Of a stretch of 64,000 bases of DNA, positions 8,180 through 16,873 are shown piece after piece (the first letter of the stretch is position 1; the number at the start of each line of letters is the position of its first letter). The notes beneath the pieces are model-generated. The model had not been told where the DNA came from. It made no database searches and saw only the letters and a list, made by a program, of their open reading frames with translations. Source of the DNA: UBA5069 sp964560495 (GTDB lineage: Bacteria; Chloroflexota; Anaerolineae; Caldilineales; Caldilineaceae); NCBI GenBank assembly GCA_964560495.1, contig CAZLMM010000008.1, forward strand, positions 1 to 64,000, read 5' to 3'. The position numbers were made by a program, and so were the translations under genes.

Positions 8180-10743
8180 TGGCTGGCGGTGGGTTGAACG
8201 AACTCTTCGACAAACGACAGGTCATCACCGACCCGGTGGAGCTGATCACCTTCGAGGTGGACGCCGGCTTTGATCGCGGTCAACCTGAGGCCGTTGTCCT
8301 CCCAGAGAGCAGCGCCGATGTGAGCCGCTTGATGCGTTGGGCGGTGGAGAACGCCAAACCGGTAGTCGCACGCGGCGCCGGCACAGGGCTTTCTGGGGGC
8401 GCAGTCGCCGAACACGGCGGCGTCATTCTCGGCTTTTCGCGCATGGACCGCGTCCTCGACTTCGACGCGACGGGACGCAGCGCCGTCGTGGAGCCGGGGG
8501 TCGTCAATCTGAGGTTGGATGCGCTGGCCAAAGAGCACGGGCTCTACTATCCGCCGGACCCATCCAGCGGACGTGCATCGGTCATCGGCGGCAACCTGGG
8601 CGAAAACGCTGGCGGCCCCCACTGCTTCAAATATGGCGTAACGACCAACTATGTCACCGGGCTAGAAGTCGTGTTGGCCGATGGCCGCGTGATGCAGCTT
8701 GGGGGGCGCGCGCTCGACCCGCCGGAATATGACCTCACCGGCCTGGTAGTGGGCAGTGAAGGCACGCTCGCCGTCATCACACGCGCCTATCTGCGCCTGA
8801 TCCGCAATCCACCTGCTGTCAAGACGCTCATGTGCTCATTTCGCTCCGACGAGGAAGCAGGCGCGGCCGTCTCTGCCGTCATTGCCGCCGGGCTGATCCC
8901 CGCTGCCCTGGAGATGATGGATCAAAAAGTCATGGGCATGATCGAAGCTTATGTGCAGGTGGGGCTGCCCGTGAACGCCCAAACGGGGCTCATCGTCGAG
9001 GTGGACGGCTATCCCGCAAGTCTACACCGACAAATCGATGAGGTGGCCTATATTCTGGAAAAATATGGTGGATATGACCTGCGCATCGCCCAAGATGAAA
9101 GCGAACGTCAGCGCATCTGGTATGGACGGAAGAGTGCAGCCGGGGCGTTTTCGCGTCTGGCGCCGGCTTTCTATCTGGTGGATGTGACTGTGCCGCGCAG
9201 CCGGCTGGCCGAAGTCTTGGGTGTGGTCAACCAGATTTGTGAACGATATGATCTGCGCGTGGGTCATGTCTTCCATGCGGGCGATGGCAACCTGCACCCA
9301 GCCATCCTCTGCGACCCACGCGACCAGAACATGATGGAACGTGTCTTTGCCGCGTGCGACGAGATCGTAATGCTGTGCGTCGAACATGACGGTAGCATCA
9401 CCGGCGAGCATGGCGTTGGCATCGAAAAGCGCAAATTTATGCCGGTCATGTACAGCGCAAGCGAATTGGCGACCATGCTGGATGTGAAAAAAGTTTTTGA
9501 CGGCGCCTCGCTGCTCAATCCAGGAAAAATCTTCCCCGATATCTTGGCCCCTGTGCAACGTGCGACGCCGAATGCCCCAGGCAACACACTCTTTGCGCCC
9601 ATAACGGCTGAAGAAGCTGCGGCCGGGCTGGCGGGTTTGGCTTGGCGCGGCAAGAAAGTACGGATTCGTAGTTCGCCCAACGGCGCGTTGGCCGGCGCCT
9701 CGACCTTGCTCTCAACCCACAAACTGACCGGTGTGCGCGCCTTTGCGCCCCATGACCTCTATGTGACCGTGGGCGCAGGTATGCCTGTGGTCGAGCTGCA
9801 CAGATTCCTGGCCGAACAGCAGATGCAGACAGCGCTAGTCTCTCCATGGCCCCAGGCGACGGTGGGCGATCTGCTCTCCATCAATCTCAATAGCCCACAG
9901 CGCATTCGCTACGGCAGCCTGCGCGACGCGCTGCTATGCGCCACTGTCGCGCTGCCCGATGGGCGGGTGATCCGTGCTGGACGCCCGGTGGTGAAGAACG
10001 TCGCTGGCTACGACCTGCCCAAGCTCTTCGTGGGAGCGCACGGCACGCTGGGATTGCTCGTCGATGCAACGCTCAAGCTGATCCCACTGCCGCGAGCGCG
10101 GCGCACCATCTGCCTGGCGGTGGGCGATCTGACGCTCGGCTACACCTGGGCCATGGCTACGCTCCCCCATCTGCTAGTCGCTTCTGGATTGGTGATTGCT
10201 TCGGAGCGCGGCGCGACAGCGGCGCATTACAAGCTCTATCTCACTGTGGAAGGATTGCCGGAGGATGGGGCAGCGGAGCTGGAAGAAGTGAGCGCTGCTC
10301 TACATGCGGCTGGCGCGCCTGCTCATGTAGAGGCAAAGAATGAGAGCGCCGTGGGCGTGTGGGCTGATTTCGTGGGTGGAGTGTGGGAGCACGATCTGCT
10401 CGTGCGCATGGGCGCGCCAGTCAGCCGCATGGGTGAGGCGCTGGCCGGCCTGCCTCGCCGGCTGATGGAGCGCACACGCTGGCTGGTGGATGTGCCCAAT
10501 GGCCTGGTCTACGCCGCTTTTGCGCCGACGGACGCAGGGGATGGCCGCGCCTGGCTGGCTGCGCTGCGCACCGCAGTCGAAGGCGCAGCGGGCTATGCTG
10601 TGCTTGTATGCGCTGACGAGGCGCTGGCAACCACGATGGATCGTTGGGGACGCGCGCCCGATTCCCTGCCCCTAATGGCTGGATTGAAAGCGAGCTGGGA
10701 TCCAAAGGGAATTCTGAATCCACAAGCGTTTCTGTTCGACTGA
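8179..10743 (+). CDS. Fused glycolate oxidase FAD subunits GlcD-GlcE
   Basis: An 854-residue fusion. Residues about 1-465 are GlcD-like: FAD-binding PCMH domain with ARGAGTGLSGGAV and GGNLGENAGGPHCFKYG, then an FAD-oxidase C-terminal domain with HVFHAGDGNLHP and EHDGSITGEHGVGIEKR. Residues about 475-854 form a second, shorter FAD-binding unit resembling GlcE, with VKNVAGYDLPKLFVGAHG and a short C-terminal cap. In E. coli these are separate proteins in a three-subunit complex; here one gene supplies both. Start ATG 8179 overlaps the glcF stop and has an ideal GAAGGAGG at 8164-8171. The substrate may be glycolate, D-lactate or another 2-hydroxyacid. Confidence 0.9.
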   Translation: MAGGGLNELFDKRQVITDPVELITFEVDAGFDRGQPEAVVLPESSADVSRLMRWAVENAKPVVARGAGTGLSGGAVAEHGGVILGFSRMDRVLDFDATGRSAVVEPGVVNLRLDALAKEHGLYYPPDPSSGRASVIGGNLGENAGGPHCFKYGVTTNYVTGLEVVLADGRVMQLGGRALDPPEYDLTGLVVGSEGTLAVITRAYLRLIRNPPAVKTLMCSFRSDEEAGAAVSAVIAAGLIPAALEMMDQKVMGMIEAYVQVGLPVNAQTGLIVEVDGYPASLHRQIDEVAYILEKYGGYDLRIAQDESERQRIWYGRKSAAGAFSRLAPAFYLVDVTVPRSRLAEVLGVVNQICERYDLRVGHVFHAGDGNLHPAILCDPRDQNMMERVFAACDEIVMLCVEHDGSITGEHGVGIEKRKFMPVMYSASELATMLDVKKVFDGASLLNPGKIFPDILAPVQRATPNAPGNTLFAPITAEEAAAGLAGLAWRGKKVRIRSSPNGALAGASTLLSTHKLTGVRAFAPHDLYVTVGAGMPVVELHRFLAEQQMQTALVSPWPQATVGDLLSINLNSPQRIRYGSLRDALLCATVALPDGRVIRAGRPVVKNVAGYDLPKLFVGAHGTLGLLVDATLKLIPLPRARRTICLAVGDLTLGYTWAMATLPHLLVASGLVIASERGATAAHYKLYLTVEGLPEDGAAELEEVSAALHAAGAPAHVEAKNESAVGVWADFVGGVWEHDLLVRMGAPVSRMGEALAGLPRRLMERTRWLVDVPNGLVYAAFAPTDAGDGRAWLAALRTAVEGAAGYAVLVCADEALATTMDRWGRAPDSLPLMAGLKASWDPKGILNPQAFLFD

Positions 10744-10766
10744 AAAATGCCTGACGCCAATCCTGC

Positions 10767-10796
10767 TTGGCGATCAGGCTGTGCATCTGTTATGAT
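10767..10796 (+). promoter_or_regulatory. putative promoter of the TRAP permease genes
   Basis: TTGGCG at 10767-10772 and TATGAT at 10791-10796 are separated by 18 bp, about 80 bp before the dctQ-like start. This would let the permeases be transcribed apart from glcF-glcDE. The match is good but not perfect. Confidence 0.4.
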
Positions 10797-10875
10797 TGCG
10801 CCCACGAAAGGCCAGCAGGCTCCTCGGCCAACCCGTTTTTCGTGCGCCTCGTTGAACAGCGAAAAGAGTGCAAAG

Positions 10876-11475
10876 ATGCGAATCTTGTTGAAATGCGCCC
10901 ACGTGATGGATGCGATCTCTGAATTCTTTGGCAAAGCGGCCACATTTCTTGTGTTGCTGACGTTGGCTGTGGGCTTTGGCAACGTCATCGCCCGCTACCT
11001 GGGGCGCTTCACTGGCCAGCAACTCTCCTCGAACCGCTGGATCGAAACGCAGTGGTATCTCTTCTCCCTGGTTTTTTTCCTCATGTTTCCCTACATTCTG
11101 AAGCACAATGTCAACGTGCGGGTGGATTTTCTTTATGCCAAGTGGTCGCCCAAGCGCCAGGCGCTCATCGACCTGGCGGGCACGCTCATCTTCCTTGTGC
11201 CATTCTGCATTTTGGGCATCTATGTCACCATCACGCCGGTGCTCTTTTCGTGGGGCCGGCTGCCCGACGGTTCGTGGGGGATATGGGAGTTGTCGCCCGA
11301 TCCGAATGGATTGCCACGCGCGCCCATCAAGACGATGATCATTGTCGCATTTGCCACGCTCCTCTTGCAGGCAATCGCTCAGATCATCAAGTACATTGCG
11401 GTGCTCATCGGCCACACAGAAGTGGTGCGGGAGTTACAGGAAGATTCACAGGGTCAGGCGCCGGTGGCTTCCTGA
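10876..11475 (+). CDS. dctQ: TRAP transporter small permease (DctQ type)
   Basis: A 199-residue inner-membrane protein with four hydrophobic segments, the small subunit of a tripartite ATP-independent periplasmic transporter. Family landmarks are ETQWYLFSLVFFLMFPYILKH and the NVRVDFLY segment that precedes the third helix. The extra PDGSWGIWELSPDPNG loop is typical of the subgroup paired with TakP/LctP-type binding proteins for 2-oxoacids or lactate. Start ATG 10876 follows a weak GAAAAGAG. The large permease begins 49 bp downstream. Confidence 0.88.
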   Translation: MRILLKCAHVMDAISEFFGKAATFLVLLTLAVGFGNVIARYLGRFTGQQLSSNRWIETQWYLFSLVFFLMFPYILKHNVNVRVDFLYAKWSPKRQALIDLAGTLIFLVPFCILGIYVTITPVLFSWGRLPDGSWGIWELSPDPNGLPRAPIKTMIIVAFATLLLQAIAQIIKYIAVLIGHTEVVRELQEDSQGQAPVAS

Positions 11476-11524
11476 ACACATTCTCTGGGGGCGTTCAAGA
11501 CACACAGAGCAAGGGAGATGCGCA

Positions 11525-12859
11525 ATGGGGTATGAATGGCTTGCGTTAGCTATGTTCTTTGGCTTTTTCATCATTTTGCTGACGGGTTATCCGGTGGCAT
11601 TTTCCTTTGCCGGCACAGCCATCGTTTTTGGCGTCATTGGTTTGGCGGTAGGCGCCTTCGATCTCAATCTCACCAGACTGCTGCCGAATCGCTGGTTTGG
11701 CACCATGTCGGATTTCACCTTGCTGGCGATCCCCTACTTTGTCTTCTTGGGCGCCATCCTGGAAAAATCGGGACTCGCTGAGGAACTACTCGAGACGGTG
11801 GGCATCCTGTTGGGGCCTCTGCGCGGAGGGGTGGCGCTGGCGGTGGTGGTGGTGGGCGCGCTGCTGGCAGCAACTACCGGCGTGGTCGCTGCGACGGTCA
11901 TTGTCATGGGCATGCTCTCCTTGCCGCTGATGCTGCGCTATGGCTATGACAAAAAGCTGGCGGCTGGGGTGATCATTTCGGCGGGCACATTGGCCCAACT
12001 GATTCCACCAAGCCTCGTTCTGGTCGTGCTCAGCGACCAGATTGGGGTGACAGTCGGCGATCTGTTCCTGGGCGCGTTCATCCCAGGGTTGATGTTGGCT
12101 GGCTCGTTTGGCCTCTATGTGTTGGCAATCGCCTACATTCGTCCTGGCGCAGCGCCTGCGTTGCCGCCAGAGACGCGCACATTGCGCGGCGCTCAGCTCT
12201 TCTGGAAGTCTATGCGCGCCATTGTCCCGCCGGTCATCCTCATTTTTCTTGTACTCGGCAGCATCTTTTTTGGCGTCGCCACGCCGACGGAGGCCGGCGC
12301 CGTGGGTGCAATCGGCGCCTGCATCCTGGCGCTGCTCAATGGTCGGTTGAATTGGAAAACGCTCTGGAGCAGTGGGAACTCCACAGCGCGCATCACCGGT
12401 CTAGTCATCATGATTCTTTTCTGTTCCACCTTTTTCGGAGTCGTCTTCGATGGACTGGGCGGCAAGACCCTCTTCACCGAGATGCTCACCTCGCTGCCGG
12501 GCGGCTTTTGGGGCTTCATCATTGTTGCGAATATCGCGATTTTCTTGTTGGGCATCTTCCTGGAGTTCATCGAGATCTGTTTTATTGCCATGCCGCTTTT
12601 TGTGCCGGCGGCGCAAGCCTTGGGGTTGGACATGGTGTGGTTTGGAGTAATGATGGCGGTCAATCTGCAAATGGCCTTTATCTCGCCGCCGGTGGGCTTC
12701 TCGCTCTTTTATCTGCAAAGCGTCGCCCCCAAAGAGGTGGAAACCGCCGATATCCACAACAGCGCCTGGCCTTTCATGGGCTTGCAGGTTGCGGTGTTGA
12801 TACTGGTGATCCTCTTTCCCCAAACAGTGCGTTGGCTGATCGACATTTCAGCAGGGTGA
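11525..12859 (+). CDS. dctM: TRAP transporter large permease (DctM type)
   Basis: A 444-residue transporter with about twelve membrane segments, the proton/sodium-coupled translocating subunit. Visible family features are LTGYPVAFSFAG near the N-terminus, ATTGVVAATVIVMG, GTLAQLIPPSLVLVVL and FFGVATPTEAGAVGA. Start ATG 11525 has AAGGGAG upstream; the longer frame overlaps dctQ. With the binding protein encoded on the opposite strand it makes a complete TRAP system. Because it follows a 2-hydroxyacid oxidase, the likely cargo is glycolate, lactate or a related acid (inference). Confidence 0.92.
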   Translation: MGYEWLALAMFFGFFIILLTGYPVAFSFAGTAIVFGVIGLAVGAFDLNLTRLLPNRWFGTMSDFTLLAIPYFVFLGAILEKSGLAEELLETVGILLGPLRGGVALAVVVVGALLAATTGVVAATVIVMGMLSLPLMLRYGYDKKLAAGVIISAGTLAQLIPPSLVLVVLSDQIGVTVGDLFLGAFIPGLMLAGSFGLYVLAIAYIRPGAAPALPPETRTLRGAQLFWKSMRAIVPPVILIFLVLGSIFFGVATPTEAGAVGAIGACILALLNGRLNWKTLWSSGNSTARITGLVIMILFCSTFFGVVFDGLGGKTLFTEMLTSLPGGFWGFIIVANIAIFLLGIFLEFIEICFIAMPLFVPAAQALGLDMVWFGVMMAVNLQMAFISPPVGFSLFYLQSVAPKEVETADIHNSAWPFMGLQVAVLILVILFPQTVRWLIDISAG

Positions 12860-12880
12860 AATCAACAACGATGAATCAGC

Positions 12881-12924
12881 AGACAAAGAGAGGGCGAGCC
12901 GCGCGGCTCGCCCTCTCTTTGTCT
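12881..12924. terminator. 44-bp perfect palindrome, bidirectional terminator
   Basis: The 44 bases are their own exact reverse complement and form a 20-bp-plus GC-rich stem flanked by AGACAAAGAG and CTCTTTGTCT. It lies exactly between the converging dctM and dctP genes, so it can stop transcription from both sides. Confidence 0.85.
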
Positions 12925-12974
12925 GCAATTTCCACCCTCTGCACAATCCTACGTTGCAGGGGCGACGTTACCCA

Positions 12975-14114
12975 CTACAGCTTGCTGTAAGCATACTGGG
13001 CAAAGCTGAACTCATTGATGTTGTGCCAGCGATAGACCCGATCGCGGAAAGCGGCCCATTCAGTGAAGATGGCGCCGAAATCGGAGTCGGCAGCCGTGAA
13101 CTCCTCAAAGAGCTCATTCGATGCAGCAGCGGCGGCGTCGAGAATCTCGGTGCTATAGGCGCGCAGTTTCGTGCCGCCGGCCAGCAGACGATCCAACGCC
13201 TCGGTGTTGCGCGAATCATAACGGGCCAACATGGCAAGATTGGCTTCATAGGCCGCAGTTTCAACAATCTGTTGATACTCCTGCGGCAGCTTCTCCCACT
13301 CGCCCAGGTTGATCTCGACTTCCAGGCTGGGACCCGGCTCCCACCACCCCGGATAATAGTAGAATTCCGCCACTTGATTCAGACCGAGCTTTTCGTCGTC
13401 GTAGGGGCCGACCCATTCGGCGGCGTCGATGGCGCCGGTCTGCAGCGCCTGGAAGATCTCGCCGCCAGGGAGCACCTGCACTGTCACACCCAGTTTGGAC
13501 ATCACCTGGCCGCCCAAACCAGGGATGCGCATCTTCAATCCTTGCAGGTCTTCAACGGTGTTGATCTCCTTGCGGAACCAGCCGCCCATCTGCGTACCTG
13601 TATTACCAGCTGGGAACTGGATGACGTTGAACTTCTTGGCGTAGAAATCTTGCAAGAGCTCTAGACCGCCGCCATCGTAGAGCCAGGCGTTCTGTTGTTG
13701 GGCATTGAGACCAAAAGGCAGGGCTGTACCAAAGGCAGTCACCGGGCTTTTGCCCACATAGTAATAGGAAGCAGTGTGGCCGATGGGCACAGCGCCCTGA
13801 GAGACCACATCGAGCACCTGGGTGCCGGGGGCCAATTCGCCGGCTGCCCGTGGGTCGATCTTGAACTTGCCGCTGGTCATGGCAGCCACGCGTTCGGCGA
13901 AGACCTGCGCGCCGCCAAAGATGGTATCCAGCGCCACGGGCCAGCTCGTCGCCATCTGCCAACTGATCTCTGGCATGGACGAGTCTTGGGCAATGGCCTC
14001 CGGCGTGGGAAGGGTGGTCCCAGCCTCTTGCGCCGTGCAGCCAACGGCCACGCCCAGCGCGGTTGCAGCCACGGTGCGCGTGGCCAGCGTTTGCATGAAC
14101 TGACGTCGATTCAT
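12975..14114 (-). CDS. dctP: TRAP transporter substrate-binding protein (DctP/TakP type)
   Basis: A 379-residue exported binding protein. The N-terminus carries a twin-arginine-like MNRRQFMQTL followed by a hydrophobic stretch and GVAVGC, so it may be a Tat-exported lipoprotein. Mature-domain features match the 2-oxoacid/lactate subgroup: AFGTALPFGLNAQQQNAW, GGWFRKEINTVEDLQGLKM, GGEIFQALQTGAIDAAEWVG and YYPGWWEPGP. It converges on dctQM rather than preceding them, and has its own strong promoter at 14208-14236. The paired permeases make the assignment firm; the ligand is inferred. Confidence 0.92.
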   Translation of the reverse strand: MNRRQFMQTLATRTVAATALGVAVGCTAQEAGTTLPTPEAIAQDSSMPEISWQMATSWPVALDTIFGGAQVFAERVAAMTSGKFKIDPRAAGELAPGTQVLDVVSQGAVPIGHTASYYYVGKSPVTAFGTALPFGLNAQQQNAWLYDGGGLELLQDFYAKKFNVIQFPAGNTGTQMGGWFRKEINTVEDLQGLKMRIPGLGGQVMSKLGVTVQVLPGGEIFQALQTGAIDAAEWVGPYDDEKLGLNQVAEFYYYPGWWEPGPSLEVEINLGEWEKLPQEYQQIVETAAYEANLAMLARYDSRNTEALDRLLAGGTKLRAYSTEILDAAAAASNELFEEFTAADSDFGAIFTEWAAFRDRVYRWHNINEFSFAQYAYSKL

Positions 14115-14207
14115 GACAAATCCTCCTCAGGTTGTCGGTAGTGAGTGGAAAACAGAAGTAACCGAGCGTCTGCCCCAGTGGATGGGCGACGGGAACAAAT
14201 TAGGGTC

Positions 14208-14236
14208 ATTGTATCGGACGACCATACCACTGTCAA
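14208..14236 (-). promoter_or_regulatory. promoter of dctP
   Basis: On the minus strand TTGACA (14236-14231) and TACAAT (14213-14208) are spaced by exactly 17 bp, about 95 bp upstream of the dctP ATG. This is a near-consensus housekeeping promoter. Confidence 0.75.
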
Positions 14237-14287
14237 ATGCAGCCGAAATGAACGCAAGAATCGGCTCGCAGAAAGAGCGCGGGGATT

Positions 14288-14315
14288 TTATCAAGCGGGG
14301 GCAGGCTGCTAAAAT
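14288..14315 (+). promoter_or_regulatory. putative promoter of the JAMM protease gene
   Basis: TTATCA at 14288-14293 and TAAAAT at 14310-14315 are spaced by 16 bp, about 40 bp before the ATG at 14358. The match is moderate. Confidence 0.4.
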
Positions 14316-14357
14316 ACGAACAAACGGATGCACCAGAATGGGAAGGAAAAGAAACAG

Positions 14358-14972
14358 ATGAGCAATGACGATCCTGCAGTGCGCCTGCCGCGCACTGTCT
14401 ATGAGGCGATCGTGACTCATGCCCGTGAGGGCAAACCCGAAGAAGTGTGCGGATTGTTGCAGGGGCGGGGGCGCACTGCGTTCCAGGCCATACGCGCGGT
14501 CAATGTGGCCGATGAACGCATCGAGAATTATGCAGTCGATCCCCAGAGCCTGCTCCTCCAATTCGCATTCGAGGAGGCCGGCGACGAGCTGATGGGCATC
14601 TACCACTCGCACCCGGTCTCTGTCGCCTATCCATCCGCCACCGACGCCTGGAACGCCAACTATCCCGACGCCATTTATCTCATTTGCTCGCTGGAAGATG
14701 ACGATGCGCCCGTGTTGCGCGCCTTCGATCTCATCACCCACTGGGTGGATGTGGATATCGCTGGGCTGCGAGCAGCGTTGCCCTTCTACGAGACGCGACC
14801 CCACCTCTTTGCCCATTACCAACCTGCCGAAATGCCGACGCCTATCGCTCTCGCTGGGTTGGCCGGGAGAATCCCCGCGCCCTTCTATGTTGATTTTATG
14901 ACCGATGACGCGGGGGAGGTCGTCGATGCACGCGTCGTCTCAGTTGTCGAGCATCAGGTGCGAATCGCATGA
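14358..14972 (+). CDS. mec: JAMM/MPN+ metalloprotease, Mec-type (CysO-cysteine peptidase)
   Basis: A 204-residue zinc peptidase. The JAMM motif is complete: Glu29 in EEVCGLL, then His83-Ser-His85, seven residues, Ser93 and Asp96. In the CysO pathway of actinobacteria this enzyme cleaves cysteine from the C-terminus of the sulfur carrier. The downstream genes for the carrier, its activator and CysM support the same job here. The C-terminal 60 residues extend beyond the core domain and are not recognised. Start ATG 14358 has AAGGAAAAG upstream. A 414-bp gap with its own promoter separates it from cysO. Confidence 0.85.
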   Translation: MSNDDPAVRLPRTVYEAIVTHAREGKPEEVCGLLQGRGRTAFQAIRAVNVADERIENYAVDPQSLLLQFAFEEAGDELMGIYHSHPVSVAYPSATDAWNANYPDAIYLICSLEDDDAPVLRAFDLITHWVDVDIAGLRAALPFYETRPHLFAHYQPAEMPTPIALAGLAGRIPAPFYVDFMTDDAGEVVDARVVSVVEHQVRIA

Positions 14973-15030
14973 CGCCAAAACATAGAATGGTAGACGCATC
15001 ACAGCCACAGGAAAAATGTGCATTATAGAA

Positions 15031-15059
15031 TTGACAATGCGGAAGGAAACGCGTATACT
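15031..15059 (+). promoter_or_regulatory. strong promoter of the cysO operon leader
   Basis: TTGACA at 15031-15036 and TATACT at 15054-15059 are separated by exactly 17 bp, a near-perfect sigma-70-type promoter. Transcription should start near 15066, leaving about 320 nt of leader before the cysO ATG. Confidence 0.85.
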
Positions 15060-15065
15060 TTGCCG

Positions 15066-15386
15066 CTACTGAATGGGTGAATCTGTTCAGCAGCAAGAGT
15101 TTTTCGGTTCAAGAAAAGGTTCTAGACCAACGTGAGACGATTTGCACTGCGCTTTGGTTGTTTCAATCACACCTGCTTGTGTCGTAAGCGGGAGCAGCCA
15201 GCATGACGCTGGCCTGCCCCGCGTGCACCCAGACGAGCAGGTGATGAGCGCACGTGCAATCCGCGGTTTCGACCGCACCCAACCGCACATGGCATAGGAA
15301 AACTGGACGAATTCTTTCGTTTCGAGTGTATTCCACGCCGAGTTCATCATCTGATGGACTCGGCGTTTTCATTCAAGGAGAATTGC
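15066..15386 (+). promoter_or_regulatory. structured cysO leader, candidate riboswitch/attenuator
   Basis: The leader folds locally. An 8-bp hairpin with one mismatch lies at about 15064-15095. A GC-rich stem with an internal loop spans about 15188-15223, a GCGGT-UUCG-ACCGC tetraloop hairpin lies at 15263-15276, and a strong intrinsic terminator sits at 15336-15369, just before the Shine-Dalgarno of cysO. A terminator placed between promoter and first gene implies conditional read-through. A 20-codon ORF (15073-15135) begins a few bases after the predicted start and contains no cysteine codon. I could not match T-box, SAM, cobalamin, Moco or other consensus motifs. Confidence 0.6.
15336..15369 (+). 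terminator. intrinsic terminator in the cysO leader
   Basis: Arms 15336-15348 and 15353-15365 pair over 13 bp (one G-T), with a 4-nt loop and a TTTT tail at 15366-15369. Its position 6 nt before the AAGGAG of cysO makes it an attenuator rather than an end-of-gene signal. Confidence 0.8.
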
Positions 15387-15659
15387 ATGGCGACTGTGTT
15401 GATGCCCACCCCCCTCCGCCGCTTCACTGGCGGACAATCCAAAGTGACCGCCGCCGCTGATACGGTGGGCGCACTGATTCACACGCTGGACAGTCAATAT
15501 CCCGGCGTCGCTGAGAAGCTGCTGGACGACAGCGGCGAGATCAAGCGATTCATCAACGTCTTCGTCAACGATGATGAGGTGCGCAGTTTGCAGGGATTGG
15601 AGACGCCCCTCGGCGACAACGACCGGGTTTCCATCGTGCCGGCCATGGCTGGCGGGTGA
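15387..15659 (+). CDS. cysO: Sulfur-carrier protein CysO (ThiS/MoaD fold)
   Basis: A 90-residue ubiquitin-like carrier that ends in Ala-Met-Ala-Gly-Gly; the diglycine terminus is where the activated thiocarboxylate forms. FINVFVNDDEVR and LGDNDRVSIVPAMAGG are typical of MoaD/ThiS-like folds, and the length and sequence pattern fit CysO. ATG 15387 has AAGGAG six bases upstream. It is followed after 15 bp by the rhodanese-E1 enzyme and then CysM, the same partners as in Mycobacterium. It could in principle also serve molybdopterin synthesis, but the CysM neighbour argues for cysteine. Confidence 0.88.
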   Translation: MATVLMPTPLRRFTGGQSKVTAAADTVGALIHTLDSQYPGVAEKLLDDSGEIKRFINVFVNDDEVRSLQGLETPLGDNDRVSIVPAMAGG

Positions 15660-15674
15660 GAGGAGACGATCCGA

Positions 15675-16868
15675 ATGTCATCCAGATTGAATCGCGACCA
15701 GTTGGTGGCGCTGGCAAAACAAGAGATCACCGAAATCAGCGCCAGAGAGCTGCGGGAGCGCCTGGCAAACGGCAACGGCCTGACCGTGGTGGACATCCGC
15801 GAGCGTGACGAATGGGTGCAAGGCCACATCCCCGACGCGGTTTTCATCCCGCGCGGCTATCTCGAATTGCAGATCGAGCAGCATCAGCCCGACCGCAGCA
15901 AGCCGGTGGTGGTCTATTGCGCCGGCGGGGTGCGCTCGGCATTGGCTGCGCGCAACCTCAAAGAGATGGGCTACGCCAACACCATTTCCCTCATCGGCGG
16001 CTTCAACGGCTGGAAGAACGCCGGATTTGCGTACAAAGTCCCCACCGTCATGACCCAGGAACAGCGTCTTCGCTACAGCCGCCATACCCTGCTCAAAGAG
16101 GTGGGAGAAGCCGGCCAGATCAAATTACTGGAGGCAAAAGTGCTGCTCATCGGCGCCGGAGGATTGGGCAGCCCGGCAGCCATGTATCTGGGCGCAGCTG
16201 GCGTAGGCGTCCTGGGCATCGTCGATTTCGACGACGTGGATTTCTCCAACTTGCAGCGCCAGCTTCTCCACGGCACAAAGGACGTAGGCCGGCCCAAAGT
16301 GGAATCGGCGGCGGATCGCATCCGCGACATCAACCCAGACGTAAAAGTCATTGCCCATCGTCAACCCATCACCAGCGCCAACGCATTCGACATCATCCGC
16401 GAATACGATCTGGTGATCAACGGTTCCGATAACTTCCCCACCCGCTATCTGGTCAACGACGCCTGCCAGTTCCTCAAAAAGCCGCTGGTGGACGCCAGCA
16501 TCTTCATGTTCGAGGGACAGGTGACGGTCTATCAACCCGCAGTGCCCGAACATGGCGTCGAGGCTGGTCCCTGCTATCGTTGCCTCTATCCCGACCCGCC
16601 GCCGCCGGGCGAAGTGCCCAGTTGCGCCGAAGCAGGCGTGCTGGGCGTGCTGCCAGGCATCGTCGGCTCCATGCAGGCTGTGGAAGCGATCAAGCTCATT
16701 CTGGGCATCGGCGAGCCGCTCATCGGGCGTCTGCTCATGATCGACACGCTGGATATGAGCTTTCGCACGCTCAAGGTCAAACGCAATCCCGATTGCCCGG
16801 TCTGCGGCGACCACCCGACAGTAACGGAGCTTATTGACTACGAGCAGTTTTGCGGAGTGCCGCGCTGA
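15675..16868 (+). CDS. Rhodanese-ThiF/MoeB fusion, sulfur-carrier activator (MoeZ role)
   Basis: A 397-residue E1-like enzyme that would adenylate the CysO diglycine and load sulfur. Residues about 15-120 are a rhodanese domain with active Cys82 in VVYCAGGVRS. Residues about 130-395 are the adenylyltransferase, with nucleotide motif GAGGLGSPA and DFDDVDFSNLQRQ. Two zinc CxxC pairs are CYRC and CPVC. In actinobacterial MoeZ the order is ThiF then rhodanese; here the rhodanese is N-terminal. ATG 15675 has GAGGAGACG upstream, 15 bp after cysO. Confidence 0.92.
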   Translation: MSSRLNRDQLVALAKQEITEISARELRERLANGNGLTVVDIRERDEWVQGHIPDAVFIPRGYLELQIEQHQPDRSKPVVVYCAGGVRSALAARNLKEMGYANTISLIGGFNGWKNAGFAYKVPTVMTQEQRLRYSRHTLLKEVGEAGQIKLLEAKVLLIGAGGLGSPAAMYLGAAGVGVLGIVDFDDVDFSNLQRQLLHGTKDVGRPKVESAADRIRDINPDVKVIAHRQPITSANAFDIIREYDLVINGSDNFPTRYLVNDACQFLKKPLVDASIFMFEGQVTVYQPAVPEHGVEAGPCYRCLYPDPPPPGEVPSCAEAGVLGVLPGIVGSMQAVEAIKLILGIGEPLIGRLLMIDTLDMSFRTLKVKRNPDCPVCGDHPTVTELIDYEQFCGVPR

Positions 16869-16873
16869 GGGGA

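Noticed and set aside
15066..15386. T-box, SAM, cobalamin or 6S/SRP RNA in the cysO leader
   Set aside because: I found no GGGTGGNACC box, no SAM-I core, no B12 box and no closed rod structure; only local hairpins and a terminator are supported.
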